Part shown: positions 36,593 to 44,486 of the stretch, piece after piece
How the letters are laid out: the number at the start of each line of letters is the position of its first letter
How positions within the stretch are numbered: position 1 is the stretch's first letter
Assembly (NCBI GenBank): GCA_963790875.1
Contig: CAWBQT010000003.1
Coordinates: forward strand, 806,001 to 870,000
Reading direction: 5' to 3'
From: AP-15 sp963790875
GTDB taxonomy: Bacteria > Pseudomonadota > Alphaproteobacteria > ATCC43930 > CGMCC-115725
DNA: 64,000 nt
The notes under the pieces: model-generated
Database searches by the model: none
What the model was told of the DNA's origin: nothing
The model's input: the letters and a program-made list of their open reading frames with translations, nothing else
Made by a program: the position numbers and the translations under genes

Positions 36593-37201
36593 ATGTCGGC
36601 GGAACAGGCGCACGCTTTTCTGGTCGCCGCCGCCGCGGCGGTATCGCCGGCACTGCACGACGCGTTATTGCGAATCGGGCCTTTATGGTTTCCCGACCGC
36701 GAGGATCGCGGCCTGGCCATGCAGCTCGCCAGGGCGATCGTCGGGCAGCAGCTCTCGACGAAGGCGGCGCGCAGCATCTGGGCCCGGATCGAAGGCGCCG
36801 CGGCAATCGCCGAAGAGCCACTCGTAGCGTTCCTGCGCGCGGAAAATGCCGCGGCTTTGCGCGCCTGCGGCGCATCCGGCAACAAGGTCAAGGCGCTCCT
36901 CGCCATCGCCGCCGCGGCGGCAGCGGGCCGGCTCGACGCCGGCGCGGTGCGGGCGATGGACCATCTCACGAGATCGGCGCACCTCAGCGATATCTGGGGG
37001 ATCGGTCAATGGACCTGCGATATGGTTTCGATCTTCTATTGTCGCGACGAGGACGTCTGGCCGGCGAGCGATGTCTCGGTGCAACGGATGTTCGCAACCT
37101 TCATCGGGCAGCAACAACCGGCGACGGCCGCGCAACTCTTTTCACCCTATCGATCGATCCTGGCGCTGCATATGTGGCGCCTCTTGGACGCGATACCCTG
37201 A
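36593..37201 (+). CDS. DNA-3-methyladenine glycosylase II, AlkA-like
   Basis: 202 aa. It is a helix-hairpin-helix GPD-superfamily glycosylase. The HhH motif reads LSDIWGIGQWTCDMVSIF, followed by the catalytic Asp in WPASDVSVQRMF. The earlier AMQLARAIVGQQLSTKAARS matches the family core. It removes alkylated purines from DNA to start base-excision repair. It lacks the N-terminal AlkA-N domain of the E. coli enzyme, as in many short homologues. The upstream frame is open but has no better start. Confidence 0.88.
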   Translation: MSAEQAHAFLVAAAAAVSPALHDALLRIGPLWFPDREDRGLAMQLARAIVGQQLSTKAARSIWARIEGAAAIAEEPLVAFLRAENAAALRACGASGNKVKALLAIAAAAAAGRLDAGAVRAMDHLTRSAHLSDIWGIGQWTCDMVSIFYCRDEDVWPASDVSVQRMFATFIGQQQPATAAQLFSPYRSILALHMWRLLDAIP

Positions 37202-37342
37202 GGGGCTATTTGCGGAAATCGTCCTCGGTGGTGGCGAGGATCTTGCCGCCCGCATAGGGCATATTGAGTGCGGGCGGATTGCCGAAGCGATCGCTGCCCA
37301 GGCTTGGTGTTATGCTCTTTGCGATCAGCGGGAGTTCCAGGA

Positions 37343-37804
37343 ATGACCGAGGCCAAGCTTGCGCCGAACCTGCCGGGTTGGATGGTAGAGCATGCGAACC
37401 GCTACCTCGAGAGCGGCGGTACCGACGGGCACATCTACAAGATGACCCCGCCGGGCCGGCCGGAAATGACGGTGCCGGCGCTGCTGCTGACGACGACCGG
37501 CCGGAAATCGGGAGAGAGGTTCGTCTTCCCGCTGTTCTACGGGAAAACCGGCGACAGCTATTTCGTGATCGCATCGAAAGGCGGCGCGCCGCAACATCCG
37601 GGCTGGTACCGCAACATCCTCGCCAACCCGGAGGTGGATGTGCAGGTCGGGACCGCGAAAATGTCGGCGCGGGCCAGGACCGCGACCGGCGAGGAGCGCG
37701 CTCGGCTGTGGGAAAAGGCGCTGGAGTTCTGGCCGCCCTATGCCGATTACCAGCGCAAGACCGAGCGTGAGATTCCCGTTGTCGTGCTCGATCCGGTGCG
37801 TTGA
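37343..37804 (+). CDS. Nitroreductase / deazaflavin-dependent oxidoreductase family protein
   Basis: 153 aa, with ribosome-site bases CAGGA just before ATG. The family core is visible: PALLLTTTGRKSGERFVFPL (the TTGRKSG phosphate-binding motif), GDSYFVIASKGGAPQHPGWY, NILANPEVDVQVG, and PYADYQRKTEREIPVVVLDP at the end. It belongs to the Ddn-like split-barrel family, whose members use F420 or FMN. The cofactor here is not known. Confidence 0.85.
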   Translation: MTEAKLAPNLPGWMVEHANRYLESGGTDGHIYKMTPPGRPEMTVPALLLTTTGRKSGERFVFPLFYGKTGDSYFVIASKGGAPQHPGWYRNILANPEVDVQVGTAKMSARARTATGEERARLWEKALEFWPPYADYQRKTEREIPVVVLDPVR

Positions 37805-37866
37805 GCCGGAGGCGGCGCAAAGGCCTCGGCCGGATAAACGAGCCCAGAAAGTCGATCGCGGAGACG

Positions 37867-39075
37867 TTATTCGGCGGCGACGAGGCGGTCGATCGTGACG
37901 CCCTTGCCGACGCCGCCGCGCTCGCGGAACGGCGTCGTATCGATCTCTTCGAGTTCGATCTCGCGGTTCAGCACCTGCTGCTTCCAGGCTTGGTGCTCGG
38001 TTTCCATCGCGTGGAATTCCGGCATCACCTTCTCGGCGAAGAGTTCCAGGCTCTCGCAGATATGCTCGTGCCGGTTCCGCCCGGCCTGGTTCAACAGAAT
38101 GATGCTGTCGACTTTTGACTGTGCGAAGCGATGCAATTTGCGGCGTATCGTTTCCGGCGAGCCGATCAACCCGCCCTGCACCGAGCGCTCGGCACGCTCG
38201 GGGTTGGCGCGTTTCCAGGCCTGGTATTCCTGCCACAGGCTGACGGTGCCCGGCGGCGGCCGCTCGCGGTTGCGAGAACCGCTGTAATAGGCCAGCGAGA
38301 ACTGAAAGAACGTGACGCCCTCGGCGCGCCGCCGCGCTTCCTCGTCGGTTTCGGCGCACATGAAATAGCTGACCATCGCGATATTGCAGTTGCTCTCGTA
38401 GTCGCAGAGTTTCTGCTGCCGCCTCGTAAAGGCGTTGTAATAGGCATGCACCCAGGCATGCGCCATGTCGGCGCTCAGGAACTGGAAGCCGAGCGCGCCG
38501 ATGCCGCAGCGCCCGGCCAGTTCGATCGTCGGCAGTTGCGAGCAGGCGACCCACAGGGGCGGGTGCGGCTTCTGCACCGGCTTCGGCAAGACGTTGCGCA
38601 GCGGGAATTTGAAGTACGGGCCGTCGTATTGCCAGCCCTCATGCGTGAACATCGGCAGGATGCAGCGCACCGCGTCTTCCCACACCTCCTGCTTGTTTTC
38701 CATCTGCCGGTCGAACGGCCCGAGTTCGGTGATGCTGGCGCCTTCGCCCATGCCGAACTCGACCCGGCCGTTGCTGACCAAGTCGAGGCAGGCGACCTTT
38801 TCCGCAACCCGCGCCGGATGGTTGGTCGGCAATTGGATGATGCCGTGGCCGAGCCGGATGTTCTTGGTACGCTGGCTGGCGGCGGCGAGGAAGACTTCGG
38901 GCTGCGGCGAGTGGGAGTATTCTTCGAGGAAATGGTGCTCGACCTCCCAGGCGTAGTCGTAGCCGAGGCGATCGGCGAGTTCGACCTGCGACAGCGCATT
39001 CTGGTAGAGCTGCCGCTCGTCGTCCGGTCCCCACGGCCGCGGCAGTTGCAACTCATAGAAGATCCCGAACTTCAT
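37867..39075 (-). CDS. LLM-class flavin-dependent oxidoreductase (luciferase-like)
   Basis: 402 aa. It starts MKFGIFYELQLPRPWGPDDE and has YDYAWEVEHHFLEEYSHSPQ, RTKNIRLGHGIIQLPTNHPA and FGMGEGASITELGPF, all typical of the bacterial luciferase-like TIM-barrel monooxygenases. The C-terminal region GGLIGSPETIRRKLHRFAQS and QAGRNRHEHICESLELFAEK agrees with the family. It likely oxidises a substrate with reduced FMN supplied by a separate reductase. No reductase is adjacent. The substrate is unknown. Confidence 0.9.
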   Translation of the reverse strand: MKFGIFYELQLPRPWGPDDERQLYQNALSQVELADRLGYDYAWEVEHHFLEEYSHSPQPEVFLAAASQRTKNIRLGHGIIQLPTNHPARVAEKVACLDLVSNGRVEFGMGEGASITELGPFDRQMENKQEVWEDAVRCILPMFTHEGWQYDGPYFKFPLRNVLPKPVQKPHPPLWVACSQLPTIELAGRCGIGALGFQFLSADMAHAWVHAYYNAFTRRQQKLCDYESNCNIAMVSYFMCAETDEEARRRAEGVTFFQFSLAYYSGSRNRERPPPGTVSLWQEYQAWKRANPERAERSVQGGLIGSPETIRRKLHRFAQSKVDSIILLNQAGRNRHEHICESLELFAEKVMPEFHAMETEHQAWKQQVLNREIELEEIDTTPFRERGGVGKGVTIDRLVAAE

Positions 39076-39285
39076 AGTCGATCTCCTTCACCCGCCCGCC
39101 GCGCCGCACGCGTCGCGCAACGTAGCCGATTGACGCTCGCGCGGCCACGCCGTTTCGGTCGGCATCAGGCGCAATCGGCGATGAGTGCCCGCGTGCGTGT
39201 CGGCGCCCGAGCGGGACGAGTTCGCCACTCTTGCACGCTGCAAACTCATCGCTGTTCGGGTCTACCGAGTGCGGTTCGCCGCGGC

Positions 39286-39666
39286 TCAACCAACCTGCCA
39301 AGCGAGCTGCGGCGGCGGGCTGCCGGGGAAGGGAGCTTCACCCGGCGACCATCTATCCCCCGTTTTGCGCAGCGGTGCCATTTCGTTCGGAAACTCGTAA
39401 TCGACCGACCATTCGTAGCAACGGAGGTGTTCGACCTTGGGATAGGCGGCTTCGACTGCCGCCAACGCTTCGGACAACGACTCGAAATCGCCGGTGTATT
39501 GGAGGCGACTGTTCCACACCCCCTTATACGCTCTGCTCAGCCTCCCGAACTCGGGCGCATCGGTTTCGGGAACGCGGTCGATGTAGGCGGTGATCTCGAC
39601 ACTTGGCGACCCGGATGAGCGCGCTTCATCCCGGGTGACTTCGACGCGGTAGGTCAGGTAGGCCAT
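39286..39666 (-). CDS. Hypothetical 126-aa protein
   Basis: The ATG at 39666 has an excellent AGGAGG ribosome site 6 nt upstream. It starts MAYLTYRVEVTRDEARSSGS and has SVEITAYIDRVPETDAPEFG, SLSEALAAVEAAYPKVEHLR and CYEWSVDYEFPNEM. The composition is that of a soluble cytoplasmic protein with alternating strands and helices. No family is recognised. It precedes the LLM gene by about 210 bp and follows a DUF6481 gene on the same strand by 26 bp. Confidence 0.6.
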   Translation of the reverse strand: MAYLTYRVEVTRDEARSSGSPSVEITAYIDRVPETDAPEFGRLSRAYKGVWNSRLQYTGDFESLSEALAAVEAAYPKVEHLRCYEWSVDYEFPNEMAPLRKTGDRWSPGEAPFPGSPPPQLAWQVG

Positions 39667-39691
39667 CTTCTGCCTCCTATCAATGACGACC

Positions 39692-40096
39692 CTATCTGCC
39701 CTTTCGCTTCCGTGCTTTGCGCGCGGCATAGCGGGCGTCGCGGGCGGCCTGCCGCTCGGCTTCGGCGGCGGCTTCCCGCGCAACTTCCTCGGCGAATGCC
39801 GCGTCGCGAGCCGCTTGCTCAGCCTTCAGGGCGGCTTCGTGAGCGGCAGCCTCGGCGGCTTGCGCAGCGGCTCGGGCAGCAGCCTGACGTGCTTCGTCGG
39901 CCAATTTGGCGGCTTTTCGCTCAGCGATGCGGGCATCGCGAGCCGCCCTGACCGCCTCGCGTGCGATCCGCCGCTCAACGGCATCGGGGCTCTCGGCCGC
40001 AGACCTCGCCTGGGCTGCGCGCTCCAGTTGGGCCTTCTTCGCAACTGCGGCCGCGTCCAGGCGGTCGGCAAAACCGGTGCTCTTCGACTTGTCCAT
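39692..40096 (-). CDS. DUF6481 family protein
   Basis: 134 aa, dominated by Ala, Arg, Lys and Glu in a continuous helix or coiled-coil pattern (AREAVRAARDARIAERKAAK, LADEARQAAARAAAQAAEAA). It starts MDKSKSTGFADRLDAAAVAK. Both features are typical of the DUF6481 proteins of alphaproteobacteria, of unknown role. It probably is co-transcribed with the downstream 126-aa gene, 26 bp away. It is short and very basic at the end (ARKARKRKGR). Confidence 0.65.
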   Translation of the reverse strand: MDKSKSTGFADRLDAAAVAKKAQLERAAQARSAAESPDAVERRIAREAVRAARDARIAERKAAKLADEARQAAARAAAQAAEAAAHEAALKAEQAARDAAFAEEVAREAAAEAERQAARDARYAARKARKRKGR

Positions 40097-40288
40097 GTCA
40101 AACTTATACGCTCTAGGTGAAGTTATACGCTCAAGATGAAGCTGCTTTCGCCCAAACGGTCGATGGTTTCAGACGGGCCGCTCGCCGCGCTGTCGACGAT
40201 GGTTCGCGCAGACCCGTCGGCAAGATTTTTCAGCCTTGCGCTGGCGCTTGCAAGTGTCCTGATCTCGAAAGCGCCGTAACCGGCCGCG

Positions 40289-40465
40289 CTATCGGATGCT
40301 CCGGATCGCCCAGACGCGGTCCTGCTCGTCGGTCCCCAGCTTGACCAGGTCCGGCAACAACATCCCTTTTCGGAAGGCGACCGCAGGGAGGTTCTGCCGC
40401 ACAAGGCCTTTGCCGACGTCGCCGACGGCGCCGTCGTAAGCCGTCATGGCCTGCACGGGTGCGGC
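40289..40465 (-). pseudogene. C-terminal fragment of an unrecognised protein
   Basis: The minus-strand frame reads TAYDGAVGDVGKGLVRQNLP, AVAFRKGMLLPDLVKLGTDE and QDRVWAIRSIR before its stop. It looks like a true protein end but has no start. Upstream it runs into the antisense of the duplicated SDR/M28 block, so only this part can be genuine. Confidence 0.35.
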
Positions 40466-40471
40466 CGCATC

Positions 40472-40639
40472 GCTATATCGATGGGAAGCGCATCGCCGCC
40501 GTCCCGGTCTTCGGCGCGCCGACCACCGGCGACGACGGCGTCTGCGGCAGGCTCGGGCCGCTCGGCAGCGATGAAGACGGGGTTCAGCATCGGCGAGACC
40601 ATCGTCGTCGATGGCGGTGCGCTGCAAGCGCCGCCTTAA
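40472..40639 (+). pseudogene. Chimeric remnant: M28-like fragment joined to the SDR 3' end
   Basis: Bases 40472-40568 match the M28-like gene at 25146-25242 (IAAVPVFGAPTTGDDGVCGR followed by LGPLG). Bases 40571-40639 match the last 23 codons of the SDR gene (MKTGFSIGETIVVDGGALQA, then PP-stop). The intervening ~2.9 kb of the left locus, including the aldo/keto reductase, is missing. This is a deleted second copy of the 25.1-28.4 kb region. Confidence 0.75.
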
Positions 40640-40820
40640 CCCGGATGTGGCGATCGGCCGGCGGTGAGACATGTCGGCGAACGATCGCGTAGCCGAGCGT
40701 CCAAACACCTCCATAGACGTCCAGCCACATCTACTATTTAGTCGTGGGTGGGTTCGTGGGTAATCTGCTATCCTGGAACGTTAATACATTGATATATTTA
40801 TATAATAGTTACACTTGGCG
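40571..40820 (+). repeat. Right copy of the ~250-bp duplicated block (51-bp perfect core)
   Basis: Bases 40713-40763 are identical to 28256-28306. The flanks show the SDR gene end on the left and the AT-rich tail (GATATATTTATATAATAG) on the right, both about 85-90% similar to the left copy. Orientation is the same, so the two are direct repeats 12.4 kb apart. Confidence 0.75.
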
Positions 40821-40931
40821 GGCCACGACCGATGAAGATGAGCACTATGTATACGCCATAGCCCTACCTTGATCCGCCAGCCGTTGGAAATACTGACAAC
40901 AGAGGAATTCGACGTTGCAGCGGCCCGCGAT

Positions 40932-40957
40932 GTGTATATGATGACTAATCTATACAC
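40932..40957. promoter_or_regulatory. Probable VapBC operator
   Basis: A perfect inverted repeat, GTGTATA ... TATACAC, with a 12-bp spacer, ends 18 bp before the vapB ATG. Toxin-antitoxin complexes of this type usually bind such palindromes over their own promoter to autoregulate. Confidence 0.6.
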
Positions 40958-40975
40958 AACTACCGGATTGTTGAG

Positions 40976-41185
40976 ATGCGGACCAATATCGAGATCGACG
41001 ACGAGTTGTTGTCTCAAGCCATGACGGCGGCTGGCCTGTCGACCAAACGAGCCACAGTGGAAGAGGGCTTGCGACTGCTGGTTCGGGTGCGCGAGCAGGC
41101 CAAGGCGCTTGCAGAACTCAAGGGATTGGGGTGGGAGGGCGATCTGGACGAAATGCGTCAGGGCCGCCGGTCGCGCCGGTCGTGA
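40976..41185 (+). CDS. vapB: Type II antitoxin, VapB family
   Basis: 69 aa, MRTNIEIDDELLSQAMTAAG, then STKRATVEEGLRLLVRVREQ. This is the ribbon-helix-helix N-terminus of VapB (DUF2191-type) antitoxins, with the C-terminal half forming the toxin-binding tail. Its stop overlaps the toxin start (GTGA). It neutralises VapC and represses the operon through the palindrome just upstream. Confidence 0.88.
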   Translation: MRTNIEIDDELLSQAMTAAGLSTKRATVEEGLRLLVRVREQAKALAELKGLGWEGDLDEMRQGRRSRRS

Positions 41186-41571
41186 TTCTCGTCGACAGCT
41201 CCGTCTGGATCGCGCATCTCCGCGGCCATCGGACGCCGGCAACTGCTAAACTGGAAGCCGCCGCCAGTCGGGAACCGCTTCTGATGGGCGATCTCATCCT
41301 GCTCGAGGTTCTTCAGGGCGCCCGGGATGAATCTCATGCTGCACGGATTGAACGCGAACTACGTCGGTATGCTCTCGTGCCACTTCTGGATGCCGATCTT
41401 GCCCCTCGCGCCGCCCGGAACTATCGCAAGCTGAGAGAACTGGGCGTCACGATCCGCAAGACGGCCGACATCGTCATCGGCACCTTCTGCATCGAGCGTC
41501 GCCACCGGTTGCTGCACGACGACCGCGATTTCGCGCCGATGGAGGAACATCTCGGTCTCATGGTCGCGTGA
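41182..41571 (+). CDS. vapC: Type II toxin, VapC-family PIN ribonuclease
   Basis: 129 aa, GTG start overlapping the vapB stop. The PIN-domain acidic residues are Asp in LVDSSVWIAHLRG, Glu in LILLEVLQGA, Asp in TIRKTADIVIGTFC and Asp in LLHDDRDFAPM. All needed ligands for Mg2+-dependent RNA cleavage are present. The pair lies just outside the left end of the tRNA-Ser island and is intact, unlike the PIN toxins at 4.8 and 9.3 kb. Confidence 0.9.
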   Translation: MILVDSSVWIAHLRGHRTPATAKLEAAASREPLLMGDLILLEVLQGARDESHAARIERELRRYALVPLLDADLAPRAARNYRKLRELGVTIRKTADIVIGTFCIERRHRLLHDDRDFAPMEEHLGLMVA

Positions 41572-41629
41572 GACGGCGGCGGAGGGGCCGGACGGTCGCC
41601 GGATAGCATGTCGCGCCCTGGCGTAGAGG

Positions 41630-41643
41630 TGGCGGAGGGGGCG
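41630..41643 (+). repeat. Candidate attL (copy of tRNA-Ser 3' end)
   Basis: TGGCGGAGGGGGCG here is identical to 56829-56842, the last bases of the tRNA-Ser gene including its CCA. An element inserted at the tRNA 3' end would create exactly this direct repeat at its far end. The bases on either side differ from the tRNA locus, as expected. Confidence 0.7.
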
Positions 41644-41706
41644 TCCGCATCACAGTGCGAGAAACACCATTCTTATCAAACGTATGAAAGATCGTATTGC
41701 TTTCAT

Positions 41707-41727
41707 TCCCCCATTCGATCCCCCACT
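41707..41727. promoter_or_regulatory. Arm-type-like site, left end of island
   Basis: CCCCCATTCGATCCCCCAC lies 64 bp inside the candidate attL. Bases 41707-41727 match 56697-56717 at 20 of 21 positions in the same orientation. It is likely an integrase arm-binding or accessory site. Confidence 0.55.
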
Positions 41728-41951
41728 ACGCACGCGCTAGGGCGATGCACCGCGCTACGAGTAGAGACGATTGCCGCGGGGGCAATGCCTCAGCCCTAGC
41801 ACCCGGATGGCAACCATGGGGTGCGAGTTCGAGCGCGAATAGCGCCGCTCGGCGGTCGAGCGGCGAAACCGGATCGGGTGTAAGATGGCGCAAGCCGACA
41901 CCGCAAGGGCCGGTTAAGATCGAGACAAACCGGTGGATCGGAGCATTTTCG

Positions 41952-42257
41952 ATGAAGCTGAAAGCGCTTTGGGGCGTTTCTCTCGTCTGCGGTCTTTCAG
42001 CGGTGCCATTGCCGGCGCTAGCCGACTGCGACCCCACCAGTCCAGATTACCGCTATTGCCTCTACCAGCAATTTATGCGGGCGAGCGGCCCGGCTTCCCG
42101 CGATGCCGGCCAGGTTTCCTCGCGTTCCAACCCGCTCGGTGGTTATGACTACTCAAACGGCGTGTCATCGCGCTCGAATCCTTTGGGCGGCTACGGCTAT
42201 TCGAACGGCGTTCGCTGTCGGCCAAACCCGCTCGGAGGCATGGATTGTGGCCGATAG
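41952..42257 (+). CDS. Secreted small protein with NPLGG repeats
   Basis: 101 aa with a signal peptide (LWGVSLVCGLSAVPLPALA). The mature part has two tandem repeats, SSRSNPLGGYDYSNGV and SSRSNPLGGYGYSNGV, and a third diverged copy, RCRPNPLGGMDCGR. It has an even number of cysteines (DCDP, RYC, RC, DC). It is the first gene inside the tRNA-Ser island. Its function is unknown. The glycine/asparagine-rich repeats suggest a flexible or amyloid-like exported tail. Confidence 0.6.
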   Translation: MKLKALWGVSLVCGLSAVPLPALADCDPTSPDYRYCLYQQFMRASGPASRDAGQVSSRSNPLGGYDYSNGVSSRSNPLGGYGYSNGVRCRPNPLGGMDCGR

Positions 42258-42272
42258 GAGCACCGAGGACCC

Positions 42273-42704
42273 ATGATCCGAGCATCCCGAGCCGTTCGCC
42301 GCCTCCGGCACGGCCCCAGCTACGTTATCTCGGCGCGTTTCTCCCCCGCCGAGCACCAAGCGCTGATGCTCGCCCGCGAGCACCTGCGCATGACTCTCGC
42401 CGATATCATCCGCCACGGCCTCGCCGCCGTGATTCGCGCGTACTCCCCCCCAGACGATCCCGACCCGCCGCGTGAACTCGGCCGCATCGCCGGCTTCCCG
42501 CCGTCCGTCCCGAGCCCACGGTCCCTCCGCTACGACCCGAGGGAGCATCAACGCGCGCACGCCCGGCAACAGGCCCAGACCAAAGCCGAACGCGCCGTGC
42601 AAGCCATCAATGCCGGGCCCATGCACGTGCCGCCCGATACGCAAGAGCGGTACGCCAATCGTCTCCAGCAGAGGCAAGTCAGGCTCTGCGATCCCGACGA
42701 GTGA
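42273..42704 (+). CDS. Hypothetical 143-aa protein, possible RHH-type region
   Basis: Follows the secreted-protein gene by 15 bp. The region YVISARFSPAEHQALMLARE then HLRMTLADIIRHGLAAVIRA resembles a strand-helix-helix (ribbon-helix-helix-like) DNA-binding fold. The C-terminal half is charged and glutamine-rich. No family is recognised. Confidence 0.45.
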   Translation: MIRASRAVRRLRHGPSYVISARFSPAEHQALMLAREHLRMTLADIIRHGLAAVIRAYSPPDDPDPPRELGRIAGFPPSVPSPRSLRYDPREHQRAHARQQAQTKAERAVQAINAGPMHVPPDTQERYANRLQQRQVRLCDPDE

Positions 42705-43030
42705 CAGCGCATCGCTGGCAGAAAGTGTGGTGCGGATGGGGGTAGGGCTCGCCTCAATTTCGGATGTCTTTGACGTATCGCGCCTTTCTGAGCGAGTTCT
42801 GAGGAGGGAAGCTCCGTCGAACCAACTCGATCCGCGCGCATCGATGGGTCCCGCGCCCGGCCGGGAAAGCAAGTCATCGACCAATCTTTCCCAAAAAATT
42901 CGGCACATTATCCCCGATGAACCGAGGCTCGCTGGCGACGCCGGCTAAGGGCCAAAGCAGACGATGCGGAGACGCGCAGCCCTTGGAGTTTGTCCAGCCG
43001 GCAAAGGGAGCACGATAAAGAGAAAATGGG
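42705..43030. other. Noncoding stretch
   Basis: No convincing gene was found here. It separates two plus-strand small-protein genes in the island. There is no repeat or hairpin of note. Confidence 0.3.
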
Positions 43031-43522
43031 ATGAGAACATTGCGGGATCTGAAAAGGGCGTGGAACGGCGAATTCCACCTGACGCCGGACGAGTCAAAAT
43101 CATATGTTAAGTTGTTGTCGTCGGGATCTGACGAAGCCGAAATCGAGGCTTTTATTCGTCAACTTGAGCGCAAACGCACGCTGCTGCCCGACTTGCGCCG
43201 GGCGCTTTGGCCAATCCTGATCGTAGTGAGAGGCGTCGCAGTGCTGACTGCCGGCGCTCTCGTGTTCTCGATGCCGTTCGGGCTCGTCATGGCGTTCTTC
43301 GCGGAGATGATCACGCTTGCCAGGGCGTTGTGTTCGTCGGTGCTGCCAACCGCCACTGCGGTGGCGTGGTGTGGGCTGCCAGGTTCAAACACGAATTTGA
43401 CAATCGCCGCCTGGCTCACTGTCCCGGTGATCATCGGTGTTCTGGTCGTTATCGTTGGGGGTTTCGGGCGCGACATCGTGCGCGGCTTCGTAGACGTCGT
43501 AATCGGGACACGCCGCCCTTGA
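43031..43522 (+). CDS. Hypothetical membrane protein
   Basis: 163 aa. A soluble N-terminal part (LRDLKRAWNGEFHLTPDESK, then EAEIEAFIRQLERKRTLLPD) precedes about three hydrophobic segments (PILIVVRGVAVLTAGALVFS, FGLVMAFFAEMITLARALCS, TIAAWLTVPVIIGVLVVIVG). It ends in a short cytoplasmic tail. No family is recognised. Its place on the element suggests a phage or satellite membrane protein. Confidence 0.55.
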   Translation: MRTLRDLKRAWNGEFHLTPDESKSYVKLLSSGSDEAEIEAFIRQLERKRTLLPDLRRALWPILIVVRGVAVLTAGALVFSMPFGLVMAFFAEMITLARALCSSVLPTATAVAWCGLPGSNTNLTIAAWLTVPVIIGVLVVIVGGFGRDIVRGFVDVVIGTRRP

Positions 43523-43724
43523 CGTCGTGTTCGGTGGGCTCAAATCGCCCTTCCTATCGCGCGCCAACCTTCTGGTCAGCCGAGTGCTCGCGTGTCAGAC
43601 CCCACGACGAGTAACCCCAGGCCGAGCGCCGGCGCGCGAAGCGGGCGAGTCGCCAACCGGGAACGGGGCGCAGCGCGAACAACGACGCCAATTGGGGGGA
43701 CCTGCAACGGGCGGGATTTGCCCA

Positions 43725-44303
43725 CGCGCGCCGGCGCACAACCGCGTGGGACGCGCACCGAGATCGCCGAGCGCGGACAGGTGCGAGGGTTCTCGACGAG
43801 GACGACACCTCCATCGAGGCGATGTCGAATCTGCGGTGGTAGCGCTTGCGCCCAGTTCTCGGCGAATCCGTGCGCCAGTTCTCTGTCCGTCGTCCATGAA
43901 AACCCGTACCGCCGCCAGCAGCGTTCTCGCCAGCTGGTGCCGCGGTAGAGCCGCATAGGGTCGCCACGGTAATCCCCAGGCATCAATATTTGAAGTGCGG
44001 TCGCGAGCACGGACCGGTCGCCAACTCGGAGCGGCAGCATCTAAAAATTTCGATCCATACGTCCAAAAAAGCCGAGCGGATTTCTGCATTAACGTCCGGG
44101 AGCTTCGCGACCCGCATCATGGCGAAGCGCCAGCCGCCATAAGGGCTCACATTCAAGAGATCTATAGCCTCGAAGAACGCGTCCGCATCGCCAGCGGTAC
44201 ATGCTGCGGCAAAGGCATTCGCGGCCGTGCGCGCTCCGCGGCGATCGCTGGCGATGAGCGCGCGGAGTTCCTCCTCCGTGATCGTGTCATGGGTGACCTT
44301 CAT
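43725..44303 (-). pseudogene. Phage-type protein with ADP-ribosyltransferase-like region, frameshifted
   Basis: The first frame (from ATG at 44303) reads KVTHDTITEEELRALIASDR and then FEAIDLLNVSPYGGWRFAMM, DVWIEIF. At a five-T run (about 44046) the frame shifts to give VLATALQILMPGDYRGDPMR and LYRGTSWRERCWRRYGFSWT. A second shift near 43792 gives TLAPVRA. The LYRG...GFSWTTD...FAE layout is that of small ART-fold-like proteins found in prophages. At least two frameshifts are needed, so it is inactive unless these are sequence errors. Confidence 0.5.
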
Positions 44304-44322
44304 TCCCTGTCACCTTGATTTG

Positions 44323-44354
44323 GAGAAAGCCCGGCCTCGCGACCGGGCTCTCTC
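44323..44354. terminator. Hairpin at the end of a small-protein operon
   Basis: GAGAAAGCCCGG / CCGGGCTCTCTC with an 8-nt loop makes a strong stem between the 35-aa gene and the ART-like gene, both on the minus strand. It could end the upstream transcript or be an intercistronic structure. There is no long T-run. Confidence 0.4.
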
Positions 44355-44378
44355 GGGTCGCTTGTGGGCCGGATCAGC

Positions 44379-44486
44379 TTAGCCGGCCGCGATCTTTTCG
44401 GCGAGCCGGCGCACCACACGCCGCAGCCGCGGACTCCAGACGCAGATGCGCCCGAGCCAGCGGCCGATGCGATCGGCAGCGCTCAT
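44379..44486 (-). CDS. Small basic 35-aa protein
   Basis: Reads MSAADRIGRWLGRICVWSPR then LRRVVRRLAEKIAAG. It is coupled to the upstream gene by an ATGA overlap, which supports translation. It is amphipathic and rich in arginine, possibly a membrane- or nucleic-acid-binding peptide. The function is unknown. Confidence 0.4.
   Translation of the reverse strand: MSAADRIGRWLGRICVWSPRLRRVVRRLAEKIAAG

Larger units (their letters stand above)
41572..41951. other. Left end of the tRNA-Ser island, no gene
   Basis: No protein gene is recognised. It holds attL (41630-41643) and a C-rich arm-like site (41707-41727), described separately. Confidence 0.5.

Noticed and set aside
38131..39618. 495-codon plus-strand frame opposite the LLM oxidoreductase
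   Set aside because: Antisense frame of a gene with clear family motifs. No start signal or protein family.
28111..40820. Simple 12.4-kb genomic island between the 51-bp repeats
   Set aside because: The interval contains rluB and rsmD, normal chromosomal genes, and no integrase. The repeats are better explained by duplication or by an att-like site with another history.
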